Assembly: GCA_012728465.1 (NCBI GenBank)
Contig: JAAYFB010000283.1
Location: 1-16,899, forward strand
From: Proteiniphilum sp.
GTDB taxonomy: Bacteria; Bacteroidota; Bacteroidia; Bacteroidales; Dysgonomonadaceae
Direction: 5' to 3'
Length of the DNA: 16,899 nucleotides
Made by a program: the position numbers and the translations under genes. Of the stretch, positions 9,398 to 16,815 are shown piece after piece. The notes below the pieces were generated by a model. That model was not told where the DNA came from. It saw only the letters and a list, made by a program, of their open reading frames with translations, and searched no databases. Every line of letters starts with the position of its first letter. Position 1 is the stretch's first letter.

Positions 9398-10429
9398 TCA
9401 CTGCCCTAGCATCCATTCTTTAATCCATGATGCCATTACATCCATCCATTGCTCATCATCATTAAGGCAGGGTATCATTCTAAGAACATCGCCTCCATTT
9501 TCCATAAAGTCCTTACCAGACCTAATCTCTATTTCCTCTAGTGTTTCTATACAATCTGTAACAAAAGCGGGCGTAACGACAGCTAGCTTTTTAACTCCTT
9601 GTTGTGCCAACTCTATTATCTTGTCAGCAGTAAATGGCTTCAACCATTTATCAATACCCAATCGAGATTGAAAACTCATACTATATTTATGTTTTTCTAT
9701 TCCAACCCTTTCCACAACCTGTTTGGTAGTTTCAAAACAATGAGTTCGATAGCAAAATGCAGATTCGGGTGATCCAGGGCGACAACAATATTCACCTTCG
9801 ACAATCTTAACTTTATTATGTTTACCAGTTTTATCTGTCTTTCTAAGATGTCTTTGAGGCAGTCCGTGATAGGAGAAAAGAAGATAATCATAATCGAATG
9901 ATTCTAATTCTCTACTTATTGATGATGCAAGAGTATCAATATAATCTTCACGATTATAATAGGCAGGAAATTTTGTTAATGTCATTTGACTAAATTTTTC
10001 TGCCAATAACTTATCAGCCAACTTCTCAATTGTTTCACTAGTTGCCATGGCATACTGTGGATAAGCTGGCAATAATAAAACCTCGGTTACACCTTTTTTA
10101 GCCAATTCAGACAATCCAGATTCTAACGAAGGATTTCCATAACGCATAGCCAACACTACGGGAATATCTATTCGCTCTTGAATCTTTTTCTGAATGCGTT
10201 TAGATATCACTATTAACGGCGAACCATCTGCCCACCATATCTTTTGATAGGCTTCAGCTGATTTTGCAGGACGCTTACGCAATATGATACCACGCACCAC
10301 GAAGGCACGCAACAAGTATGGCAAATCTATTACTCGTTTGTCCATCAAAAATTGGTCAAGATAAGGTTTGAGTGCATCCTTTGTGGGCGAATCAGGAGAT
10401 CCTAAGTTTACTAATAATACTCCTTTCAT
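9398..10429 (-). CDS. hemH: Ferrochelatase with a four-cysteine insert
   Basis: Ferrochelatase inserts Fe(II) into the porphyrin ring at the end of heme synthesis. The protein has 343 residues. The start MKGVLLVNLGSPDSP is typical. The signature LLFSYHGLPQRHLRK carries metal-binding His188. SFQSRLGIDKWLKP follows, and then TPAFVTDCIETLEEI with the conserved Asp292 and Glu295 (the latter equivalent to human Glu343). After SYHGLP..RH there is an extra segment of about 25 residues with Cys215, Cys216, Cys226 and Cys231 in a CCx9Cx4C spacing, ahead of the usual ETT helix. This resembles the internal cysteine segment of ferrochelatases reported to bind [2Fe-2S]. No other heme-synthesis gene is present. 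Many Bacteroidales are heme or porphyrin auxotrophs, so the enzyme could serve porphyrin salvage, which is inference. It is monocistronic. Confidence 0.95.
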   Translation of the reverse strand: MKGVLLVNLGSPDSPTKDALKPYLDQFLMDKRVIDLPYLLRAFVVRGIILRKRPAKSAEAYQKIWWADGSPLIVISKRIQKKIQERIDIPVVLAMRYGNPSLESGLSELAKKGVTEVLLLPAYPQYAMATSETIEKLADKLLAEKFSQMTLTKFPAYYNREDYIDTLASSISRELESFDYDYLLFSYHGLPQRHLRKTDKTGKHNKVKIVEGEYCCRPGSPESAFCYRTHCFETTKQVVERVGIEKHKYSMSFQSRLGIDKWLKPFTADKIIELAQQGVKKLAVVTPAFVTDCIETLEEIEIRSGKDFMENGGDVLRMIPCLNDDEQWMDVMASWIKEWMLGQ

Positions 10430-10445
10430 TAATTTTATATTTTCA

Positions 10446-10453
10446 CAAAGATA
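10446..10453 (-). promoter_or_regulatory. -7 promoter element of hemH
   Basis: The minus strand reads TATCTTTG, identical to the typA element, 16 bases before the hemH ATG. The predicted leader is therefore under 15 bases, or close to leaderless. No -33 TTTG is found at the expected spacing. Confidence 0.6.
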
Positions 10454-10584
10454 TAGTTTTTGATTAGCTAATTTAATCTTTCGACATGAATTACTAATTA
10501 TAATTTGAAATTATCTATTTTGAAGAATCAACAAGACTGAGTCATACTCTACACATAATCAATTGACAAACATCCTTGAAACGC

Positions 10585-10620
10585 AAAAAGTGCAGAATGA
10601 TCACACCATCCCACACTTTC
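10585..10620 (-). terminator. Intrinsic terminator of the folE operon
   Basis: In the minus-strand transcript, arms 10619-10605 and 10601-10587 pair over 15 bp around a 3-base loop. Four of the pairs are G-U wobbles that would be C/A mismatches on the other strand. A run of five T follows. The structure therefore works only for RNA reading out of folE, whose stop is 26 bases before it. Confidence 0.8.
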
Positions 10621-10645
10621 TATATTATTGATAAAGATAATACTT

Positions 10646-11221
10646 CTATCCTTTTATCAGAGAGATAAACTCAGCCCGAGTTTGTTGATTTTTAAAAACA
10701 CCCGTAAAGTCAGAAGTGGTAGTAGTAGAGTGCTGTTTCTCAACACCACGCATCTGCATACACATATGATGTGCCTCTATAACCACCATCACACCCATTG
10801 GGTTAAGAGTATTCTGAATACAATCTTTAATTTGAGTTGTAAGTCGCTCCTGAACTTGCAGTCTTCTTGCAAAAACATCAACAACTCTAGCAATTTTGCT
10901 CAATCCCGTAATATATCCATCAGGAATATATGCCACATGAGCCTTTCCATAAAATGGTAGCATATGGTGCTCACACATCGAGAATATATCTATATCCTTC
11001 ACAATCACCATTTGCCTATAGTCCTCCTTAAATAGTGCAGCACGTAGTATCTCCTCAGGGTCTTGTTCATATCCCCTAGTAAGGAATTGCAATGATTTAG
11101 CTACACGCATAGGTGTTTTGATTAATCCCTCACGATTTACATCTTCACCCAAAGATGATAAAACATCTTTCATGCGATCAGCTATTATCAACTGATTCTC
11201 CTCTTTATCTTGTAAAGCCAT
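10646..11221 (-). CDS. folE: GTP cyclohydrolase I, type IA
   Basis: FolE converts GTP to 7,8-dihydroneopterin triphosphate, the entry to folate (and to queuosine precursors), as a cytoplasmic zinc-dependent homodecamer. The protein has 191 residues, typical for bacterial FolE. The zinc ligands are Cys83 and His86 in the CEHHMLPF motif and Cys154 in HHMCMQMRG. Other conserved stretches are [10 protein letters not shown] (35-44), [31 protein letters not shown] (98-128) and the tail [12 protein letters not shown]. It is the last gene of its transcription unit, only 18 bases after the SPOR gene and followed by a terminator. Nothing in its neighbours is folate-related. Confidence 0.97.
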   Translation of the reverse strand: MALQDKEENQLIIADRMKDVLSSLGEDVNREGLIKTPMRVAKSLQFLTRGYEQDPEEILRAALFKEDYRQMVIVKDIDIFSMCEHHMLPFYGKAHVAYIPDGYITGLSKIARVVDVFARRLQVQERLTTQIKDCIQNTLNPMGVMVVIEAHHMCMQMRGVEKQHSTTTTSDFTGVFKNQQTRAEFISLIKG

Positions 11222-11239
11222 TATATTTTACTTTTGAGT

Positions 11240-11734
11240 TTAATTTACTGGAATTCTGACCTCATCAACCACCACATACATCTCCTTTCCAAATGAAGGG
11301 AAAGATTCTTTCATCTGATTGAGTACCTCATTAGCCTCTTCACGAGATTTGAAGTTACCCACCCTCAATCTCCAAAATGGCGAATCGAATGTCACAACAG
11401 TTTCATGCTCGGGGTATGCTTGATTTATTAATTGCTGTTTGCTAGTAGCCTCATTTTTAGAGGTCCGTTGGTTGTTGCCTGAAAATGCTTGTATCTTAAA
11501 TCCACGCATTTTCAAGAAATGCCCACCATCGCTTCCTGAGTACACAGTTCTATTTGGCGCCATGCTTCTCCCAAGCACACCTTTGATAGAATTATCCTCA
11601 AACACCATTACTCTACCCTGTCCATGCTTAACAGACTGCAAGTCATCAATAATATCCTTACGTTGCTGGGCATTTGCCATCACTGACGTAACTAACAGCA
11701 GAACAATGAAAAGTATTCTATAAATTGTATTCAT
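11240..11734 (-). CDS. Small exported SPOR-domain protein
   Basis: This 164-residue protein has a signal peptide (residues 1-22, cleavage probably at ANA/QQR). Residues about 77-157 form a SPOR domain: FKIQAFSGNN for strand 1, two helices rich in charged residues, FWRLRVGNFKSREEANEVLNQMK as the second half, and a final strand MYVVVDEV. SPOR domains bind denuded septal peptidoglycan glycans, so the protein probably acts in the periplasm near the division site. No membrane anchor or lipobox is seen, so it should be soluble. It lies between tpiA (72 bases upstream, with a hairpin in the gap) and folE (18 bases downstream), all on the minus strand. It is much shorter than cell-division SPOR proteins such as FtsN or DamX. 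Confidence 0.85.
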   Translation of the reverse strand: MNTIYRILFIVLLLVTSVMANAQQRKDIIDDLQSVKHGQGRVMVFEDNSIKGVLGRSMAPNRTVYSGSDGGHFLKMRGFKIQAFSGNNQRTSKNEATSKQQLINQAYPEHETVVTFDSPFWRLRVGNFKSREEANEVLNQMKESFPSFGKEMYVVVDEVRIPVN

Positions 11735-11754
11735 ATAAAAAAGAGAAAAGCTAA

Positions 11755-11800
11755 ATTGAAGCTACTACAAGTCATTAATGACCTGTAGTAACATTTCAAT
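11755..11800. other. Strong hairpin between tpiA and the SPOR gene
   Basis: A 13-bp stem at 11763-11790 (TACTACAGGTCAT on the minus strand, with one G-U pair) encloses a very short loop and is flanked by a second 6-bp arm, ATTGAA/TTCAAT (11755-11760 and 11795-11800). It lies 16 bases after the tpiA stop. The next T-run on the minus strand is about 20 bases further on, so it is not a textbook terminator. It could be a partial terminator, an RNA-processing site or a 3' stabiliser that separates tpiA levels from SPOR/folE levels. Confidence 0.6.
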
Positions 11801-11806
11801 CTATAT

Positions 11807-12562
11807 TTAGAATGCCTCGATAACTGGCATAAAGTTTTCAACACTTAATGATGCACCACCAATAAGACCACCATCAACATCAGGATTTGAGAATAGTTCT
11901 TTTGCATTTGATGCATTAGCACTACCTCCGTAAAGAATTGAAGTATTGTTTGCAATATCTTCACCATATTTCTCAACTAGAGTTTTTCTGATAAAAGCGT
12001 GCATCTCTTGTGCTTGCTCTGCAGTAGCAGTTTTACCTGTACCAATAGCCCATACTGGTTCATATGCTAATACTATTTTAGAGAAATCCTCAGCTGAAAG
12101 TTCAAATAATGACTCTGATATTTGATATTTTACAATATCAAAATGCTTGTTGCTCTCGCGCTCAGCCAAAACCTCACCAATACAGAAAATTGGAGTAAGA
12201 TTATTTGCCAGAGCAAGATTAACTTTATCTTTCAATATTGCAGGAGTTTCGTGATAGTATGCACGACGTTCGCTATGTCCTAGGATTACATACTTAGCAC
12301 CAGTTGAAGCAACCATTTCTGCAGAAACCTCTCCTGTGTATGCACCCGATACTTTGTCTGCACAGTTTTGTGCTGCAACACCAATTTTATTTGCATCTAC
12401 AGCGTCAACCACGCTTGCAATATGAGTAAAAGGAGTGCCAAGAATTACATCACAATTGATATCTTTACCTTTTAATGCCTCATTAAGACCTTTAGCCAAA
12501 GCTAAGCCATCTTGCAGGTTGGTGTTCATTTTCCAGTTACCTGCTACAATATTCTTTCTCAT
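11807..12562 (-). CDS. tpiA: Triosephosphate isomerase
   Basis: The enzyme interconverts dihydroxyacetone phosphate and glyceraldehyde 3-phosphate in glycolysis. It has 251 residues, the normal length. Active-site residues are all present: Asn9 and Lys11 in AGNWKMN, His96 in ILGHSERR, and catalytic base Glu168 in [14 protein letters not shown], which is also the flexible loop 6. The phosphate-binding segments [11 protein letters not shown] (209-219) and GGLIGGASL (231-239) are intact. It is the third gene of a minus-strand unit, 39 bases after the DoxX-like gene, and is followed by a hairpin before the SPOR gene. The 39-base gap has no clear promoter, so it most likely depends on the upstream promoter. 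Confidence 0.98.
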   Translation of the reverse strand: MRKNIVAGNWKMNTNLQDGLALAKGLNEALKGKDINCDVILGTPFTHIASVVDAVDANKIGVAAQNCADKVSGAYTGEVSAEMVASTGAKYVILGHSERRAYYHETPAILKDKVNLALANNLTPIFCIGEVLAERESNKHFDIVKYQISESLFELSAEDFSKIVLAYEPVWAIGTGKTATAEQAQEMHAFIRKTLVEKYGEDIANNTSILYGGSANASNAKELFSNPDVDGGLIGGASLSVENFMPVIEAF

Positions 12563-12601
12563 AATTCTAATTAAATAGTTTGTATATATATTATTCTTAC
12601 T

Positions 12602-13885
12602 TTATTTCTCTCTGTTCTGCTTCACATCATAAACTTTCACTATGGCTAGAGGAATGATGAACAGTGACAGTATAACCATTAACTTAATCCAAAAGTTTCT
12701 TTGTACATTACTTCTTTCGTCCCATCTATCAATTGAATGTATTGAAAAGTCTGGGACATCACCATCATCCCACTTATTTACAACTTCTCCATTTTTTAAT
12801 AAAATAAGTCCAGGATTGGATCTATTCATAGTTTTCAACACCCTCTCATCTGCCTCGGCAAATACAAAGTTAGTATTAATATGCTCAGACCTCCAACTCA
12901 TAATATCCTCAACCAATGATGACGTAAGAAGATAAAATTTAACTCCACTTTCTTCAGCATATTTAGCAGCATCGATAAATCTATTAAGATGCCTTTCATT
13001 CATTTCATCCAAAAAGTAGGATGTCATCAAGAAAGTATAACCGGAGTTGTTTAATACATCTTCTGTTATATCATCCTCAATATAAAGCTCATCTAGCTCT
13101 TCATCATACCCATACAGGTTAATGTGAAAATCTTCAATCTTTGGCTTCTCTCCTTCCCTAATCAATTTGGTTTGCATATCTACATACACCCACGTGGAAT
13201 CATCCCAAGGGTAATTATCCTCCGTAAATTCTTTTTCATTACCATCCTTACTATAGATGAAAACAGTCTGAGTAATGTCTCCCTTTTCTGGATCCACTTG
13301 CATCTGCTCATGTATATTTGCACCTATATGATATGGGCGAAAATCGATTACAGGAAGTTTTACTGTATTGTAAATAGCGAATGAAAGGCCAAAGATAATT
13401 GAAAATATGGTGGCCACCAATGACGTGCTCGACGAAAAGAGTGGTGTTATCATTTTATTATTAATCAATAACATCACAGCACCTATAGATAGCACTATGT
13501 TTTTGTAAAATGTATCCCAATTGGATATTACCCATGCATCACCAAAGCATCCACAATCCTCAACGGGATTGTATATTGCAATCCACAATGTTAAGGGCAA
13601 AAATATTCCCATAAAAATGGTTACGGCAATAGTTGAAAACTTTCGATATACACCTAACAACAATAATACTCCCACCACAAGCTCTGCAACAACCATGATA
13701 ATGGCTGCAGGTAATGCTAATGGAAATAGAGATACTAAATCGAAAGATATCAAATAGTCCTGTATCTTGTATGTGAAGCCTAACGGGTCAACAGACTTTA
13801 CAAAACCAGAGAATACAAAAGTAGCTCCAACAATTAATCGGAACAATTCAGTGATATACTTTAATAACCTATTCTGTATTCTCAT
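12602..13885 (-). CDS. DoxX/MauE-like membrane protein fused to a Trx-like domain
   Basis: Taking ATG 13885 as the start gives 427 residues. A TTG at 13909 would add eight residues and overlap the DUF1599 gene, and is less likely. Five hydrophobic segments (about 12-30, 55-79, 84-105, 127-144 and 155-173) form a DoxX/MauE-type unit with the motif DCGCFGD (110-116), a conserved cysteine pair of this redox-associated family. A soluble, probably periplasmic region of about 220 residues follows. Its last part (about 281-380) resembles a thioredoxin fold (YTFLMTSYFLDE, VKFYLLTSS, NPGLILLKNGEVVNKWDD) but lacks the CXXC. A final membrane segment (398-418) ends in a basic tail. The role is probably in thiol or quinone-linked redox chemistry in the inner membrane. 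The gene starts 10 bases after the DUF1599 stop and precedes tpiA. Confidence 0.8.
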   Translation of the reverse strand: MRIQNRLLKYITELFRLIVGATFVFSGFVKSVDPLGFTYKIQDYLISFDLVSLFPLALPAAIIMVVAELVVGVLLLLGVYRKFSTIAVTIFMGIFLPLTLWIAIYNPVEDCGCFGDAWVISNWDTFYKNIVLSIGAVMLLINNKMITPLFSSSTSLVATIFSIIFGLSFAIYNTVKLPVIDFRPYHIGANIHEQMQVDPEKGDITQTVFIYSKDGNEKEFTEDNYPWDDSTWVYVDMQTKLIREGEKPKIEDFHINLYGYDEELDELYIEDDITEDVLNNSGYTFLMTSYFLDEMNERHLNRFIDAAKYAEESGVKFYLLTSSLVEDIMSWRSEHINTNFVFAEADERVLKTMNRSNPGLILLKNGEVVNKWDDGDVPDFSIHSIDRWDERSNVQRNFWIKLMVILSLFIIPLAIVKVYDVKQNREK

Positions 13886-13895
13886 TTTATATTTT

Positions 13896-14441
13896 CTACT
13901 CCTCACCAAAGTGAAGTTTTATTAGTCCAAAAAGAGCATAATTCACAATATCTGCATAGTTACCTTCGACTCCTTCTGATGCAACGACTAAACCTTTGTT
14001 ATTTTCAATCTCCTTGATGCGATAAATTTTCACCAAGATTAAGTCCGTATAAGAGCTAATTCTCATACTTCGCCACGCCTCGTCATAGTCATGATTTTTA
14101 GCATACATTAGCTCGGTTGTTGCCTTGATATGTTTATTATACAAATCTAAAGCCTCCTTATTTGATAAATCAATACTATCACTATAACCAAGCTCCTTTT
14201 GTATCAAAGCCATAATCCCATAATTCACAATACTGATAAATTCTGGAAATATGCCTTCTCCCACTTTGCTCTCTCTCTTCACTTCAAGCGATCTAATACG
14301 ATTAGCCTTTATAAGCAATTGATCTGTAACCGACTCTGGGCGAAGAATTCGCCACGTAGGACCATAGTCTTTTGACTTGTCGATAAATACGCTACGACAA
14401 ATATCAATAACCTCATCAAATTGTCGGTTAGTATTATTCAT
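13896..14441 (-). CDS. DUF1599 protein with two tandem copies of the domain
   Basis: This 181-residue soluble protein consists of two related halves offset by about 93 residues. KSKDYGPTWRILR..S.TDQLLIKANRIRSLE (22-53) matches KNHDYDEAWRSMR..S.TDLILVKIYRIKEIE (115-146), and IVNYGIMALI (71-80) matches IVNYALFGLI (165-174). The DYxxxWR, TDxxLxKxxRI and IVNY motifs identify the DUF1599 family. I recall this domain being connected with nucleotide modification in comparative genomics, but no activity is shown here. It has no signal peptide. It is the first gene of the unit that continues into the DoxX-like gene (10 bases apart), tpiA, the SPOR gene and folE. A promoter lies 34 bases upstream of its ATG. 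Confidence 0.88.
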   Translation of the reverse strand: MNNTNRQFDEVIDICRSVFIDKSKDYGPTWRILRPESVTDQLLIKANRIRSLEVKRESKVGEGIFPEFISIVNYGIMALIQKELGYSDSIDLSNKEALDLYNKHIKATTELMYAKNHDYDEAWRSMRISSYTDLILVKIYRIKEIENNKGLVVASEGVEGNYADIVNYALFGLIKLHFGEE

Positions 14442-14474
14442 AACTATAATTATTTGTTTAATTTATTATTGCTA

Positions 14475-14505
14475 CAAAGTTACATAAAAAAGAAAAAAGG
14501 CACAA
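14475..14505 (-). promoter_or_regulatory. Promoter of the DUF1599-doxX-tpiA-SPOR-folE unit
   Basis: On the minus strand TAACTTTG (14482-14475) is an exact TAnnTTTG -7 element. A TTG at 14505-14503 sits exactly 20 bases upstream, fitting the -33 position (three of four bases of TTTG). The -33 element falls inside the terminator hairpin of the upstream M23 gene. Confidence 0.6.
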
Positions 14506-14530
14506 CCTCTTTGAAAAGCATTGCACCTTT
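14496..14530 (-). terminator. Intrinsic terminator of the ndk-M23 unit
   Basis: In minus-strand RNA, AAAGGUGCAA (14530-14521) pairs with UUGUGCCUUU (14505-14496) over 10 bp with two G-U pairs. The transcript then runs into six T, a C and six T. It lies 25 bases after the M23 stop. Confidence 0.8.
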
Positions 14531-14555
14531 GTAATCCTAAAATTATAATAATATG

Positions 14556-15578
14556 CTACGATATTCTTAATGATTTACCTATTCTGAGAGTTGTTTTTGT
14601 TGTAATGTTATTTAGCTTACAGAGCTGGTTTATTGTTGTGCCATTTCTTCGAGCAATTGCTCCCAAAGTATCTCCACTCTTGATACGATAATATTTCACT
14701 TCTCCATCTACAAATTTATTAGGCTCAGAGCTCTTTGCTACAGATGTTGGTGGAGTAGGAACTTTATAATTAGGAGATGTGACTAACTTTCTACTGCTTT
14801 GTGTAGTTTTGTGGAAACTTGCATTCGAGACTATAAACTCGTCCTTGTGGCAAGTAAAGTTTTCGAAATCGACAATAAAGTTTGGATTGATAGGTTTTCC
14901 CAAAAATCTAGTTTCAAAATGTAGGTGCGACCCTGTGGAACGCCCCGTATTACCACCTAAACCAATTGGCTCACCAGTTTTAACAAACTGATCCTCTTCT
15001 ACTAAAAACTTAGATAAGTGGCCATACACAGTTTCAAGACCATTTACATGACGCATTACCACATAATAACCATAACCCCTACGCTCATATTTTGTCATTC
15101 TCACCTTACCATCAAAGGCGGCATATATTGTATCACCCACTTGCACTTTCAAGTCCACACCATAATGATATCTACGTCCTCTAGTACCAAAATTAGACGT
15201 CATACGCCCCTCGAAAGGCATCGTAAAGCGAGTCAAATCTATTTTAAATGAATCTGGCAAACTTTTCAGCGCCCCATATGTATGTACACCGGAGTTATTC
15301 CAAATACCACCGTATAAGTCGTCTGCGGGAATCTCATTAATATCAAATTCTTCTCTGGATGCATTTGCTTCCTCCAGTACAGACAGGTTCATTTTTAGTT
15401 TAATTCCATCTGCAAAAAGTCCTTGTTGACTTTCTAGGTTTCCACTATGTAATTGTTGATAAGTAACATCAGCCTGTTTAGGCTTATCTTTTTCTTGCGC
15501 AAATGCTGAAGTTGCTGTCAACAGTAAAAATGCGGGAATCGCTGCCTTTATTGTTGACAATATTTTTTTCTTCTCCAT
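14556..15578 (-). CDS. M23-family peptidoglycan endopeptidase with C-terminal LysM
   Basis: This 340-residue exported protein has a signal peptide (residues 1-27, cleavage at AFA/QEK). Residues about 118-232 form an M23 (LytM/lysostaphin-type) metallopeptidase. The zinc ligands are His138 and Asp142 in HYGVD and His220 in the SHLHFE motif, and the other catalytic histidines are His187 in YGHLS and His218. Spacing matches active LytM enzymes, so it should be a true peptidoglycan hydrolase rather than an inactive activator such as EnvC or NlpD. A linker rich in S, T and P (about 255-292) leads to a LysM domain (296-339: YYRIKSGDTLGAIARRNGTTINQLCKLNN), which binds N-acetylglucosamine in the wall. 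It follows ndk by 58 bases without a recognisable promoter, so the two are probably co-transcribed. Confidence 0.93.
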   Translation of the reverse strand: MEKKKILSTIKAAIPAFLLLTATSAFAQEKDKPKQADVTYQQLHSGNLESQQGLFADGIKLKMNLSVLEEANASREEFDINEIPADDLYGGIWNNSGVHTYGALKSLPDSFKIDLTRFTMPFEGRMTSNFGTRGRRYHYGVDLKVQVGDTIYAAFDGKVRMTKYERRGYGYYVVMRHVNGLETVYGHLSKFLVEEDQFVKTGEPIGLGGNTGRSTGSHLHFETRFLGKPINPNFIVDFENFTCHKDEFIVSNASFHKTTQSSRKLVTSPNYKVPTPPTSVAKSSEPNKFVDGEVKYYRIKSGDTLGAIARRNGTTINQLCKLNNITTKTTLRIGKSLRIS

Positions 15579-15636
15579 AAGTTATTAAATAGCTAAATTG
15601 CTAAATCTTATTTCTTAAGTTTATTTGTTTTGACAA

Positions 15637-16098
15637 TTAAACCTCGTCAACTGCATATATATTGGCGAAACTTAATTGCTCATAATTAAAGATCTCATTT
15701 TTATTGAAGAAACGATTTAGTTCAATATTTGCAGTCTCCAAAGAATCTGAAGCATGAACAATATTCTCTTGAACGCTATTGCTTAAATCCCCCCTTATTG
15801 TACCAGGGCTAGCATAACGACCATTGGTAGGTCCAGTCAAATTACGTACAACATCAACAGCTTCCAACCCACGAATCGCCATAACTATAACAGGGCAGAC
15901 CATCATTGAATCTGCTATGCGTCTAAATATTGGCTTATCTCTTAAGTGAGAGTAATGCTCTTCTAAAATAGACTCCGTTAGATGTACCATTTTAATACCC
16001 ACTATCTGAAGTCCTTTTCTTTCAAATCTAGCAATAACCTGACCAACTAAGTTGCGTTGTACTGCCGATGGTTTTAGAATTACTAATGTTGTCTGCAT
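15637..16098 (-). CDS. ndk: Nucleoside diphosphate kinase
   Basis: Ndk moves the gamma-phosphate of ATP to other (d)NDPs through a phospho-histidine intermediate. The protein has 153 residues, close to the usual 140-155. Active-site residues are Lys9 in ILKPSAVQR, Arg102 in PGTIRGD, Asn112 and the phosphorylated His115 in ENIVHASDS. The family's usual KPDA is KPSA here and HGSDS is HASDS. These variants and the longer tail (FFNKNEIFNYEQLSFANIYAVDEV) fit the form I know from Bacteroidota and do not suggest loss of function. It heads a two-gene unit with the M23 endopeptidase. A promoter with both -33 and -7 elements lies 73 bases upstream of the ATG. Confidence 0.97.
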   Translation of the reverse strand: MQTTLVILKPSAVQRNLVGQVIARFERKGLQIVGIKMVHLTESILEEHYSHLRDKPIFRRIADSMMVCPVIVMAIRGLEAVDVVRNLTGPTNGRYASPGTIRGDLSNSVQENIVHASDSLETANIELNRFFNKNEIFNYEQLSFANIYAVDEV

Positions 16099-16170
16099 TG
16101 ATGCTAAATATCCAAAGGTTTTGAACTTATTGACCCCCTTTAATAGAGATTTTTTTCTTCAATAATCGCC

Positions 16171-16202
16171 CAAAGTAAACAAATTACTCTTTTACAGCCA
16201 AA
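16171..16202 (-). promoter_or_regulatory. Promoter of ndk
   Basis: On the minus strand a perfect TTTG -33 box (16202-16199) is followed after exactly 20 bases by TTACTTTG (16178-16171), which matches the TAnnTTTG -7 element at all but one position. It has the most complete -33 box of the promoters seen here. The predicted leader is about 65 bases. Confidence 0.55.
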
Positions 16203-16765
16203 CTTTATTACATTTTATTTTCCTAAAGAACAATCAAAAACCAACGCAATCAACCATAAGAATCTAACTAACAGATAGATAACAGCCAACATGTTATAAA
16301 ACATATACTTGACAAAATTATCTGTATAGTAGCAACATGAAACGAGTTATCGCAAATAATCGACAGAAACCAACCGAGGTGAAAACATGTTTTTGGCTCT
16401 ACAACGTTTGGAGTTTTTTAAAATAGTACGTGATAAATTGCATGACGTAGTTTGTCTAAAAATATAGACATCATTCAATTAAATTTACTGCACCTAAATC
16501 GCAGACACCAATTTACCGATTAGGTTCTTTTGTAGTTCTGAGTTAGTCTAATAATGTTAAACTAGTATTAGAAAATAGGCATCTATATTTTTTATTGTAC
16601 AACCAGAATGGAATATTTTTGATCACCTACTATATTCGCTGATGAGCCAATGAAAACTAAAGTAGAAACAGTCATAATAGAAGAACTTAACTAATCTTTT
16701 TGCGTTTTTTAATAGCCCAAACCCAAAAATGAAATATATGACCAATGCAAACTGATTGTTTTTCT

Positions 16766-16773
16766 TATCTTTG
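16766..16773 (+). promoter_or_regulatory. -7 promoter element of the DUF2723 gene
   Basis: TATCTTTG, an exact TAnnTTTG match and identical to the typA and hemH elements, lies 42 bases before the ATG at 16816. No -33 TTTG is seen at the usual distance. Confidence 0.6.
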
Positions 16774-16815
16774 CCCCTAAATTAATACTGATATTCAATA
16801 TTATTGTTTCATATA

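Larger units (their letters stand above)
16099..16815. other. 717-base non-coding region between ndk and DUF2723 gene
   Basis: This is the longest gene-free stretch in the window. It contains the ndk promoter near its left end and the DUF2723 promoter near its right end. In the middle I see no convincing gene. An ATG at 16337 opens only 29 codons, has no promoter and resembles nothing known. AAAAATATAGA at 16458-16468 has its exact complement at 16582-16592, but in such AT-rich DNA this may be chance. A small RNA cannot be excluded. Confidence 0.5.

Noticed and set aside
13886..13909. TTG start adding eight residues to the DoxX-like protein
   Set aside because: It would overlap the DUF1599 coding end. 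The ATG at 13885 directly precedes the conserved N-terminus and leaves a 10-base gap.
16308..16330. TTGACA and TATAGT resembling a sigma-70 promoter
   Set aside because: The spacing is about 10 bases rather than 17, and the E. coli-type consensus is not what this phylum uses.
16337..16426. 29-codon plus-strand ORF
   Set aside because: Length is within chance expectation for AT-rich DNA, with no promoter element or recognisable sequence. It is mentioned only as part of the empty-region finding.
16640..16670. CTGATGAG...GAAAA resembling a hammerhead ribozyme core
   Set aside because: No stem II can form between CTGATGA and GAAA, and no flanking stem I or III complement is visible.
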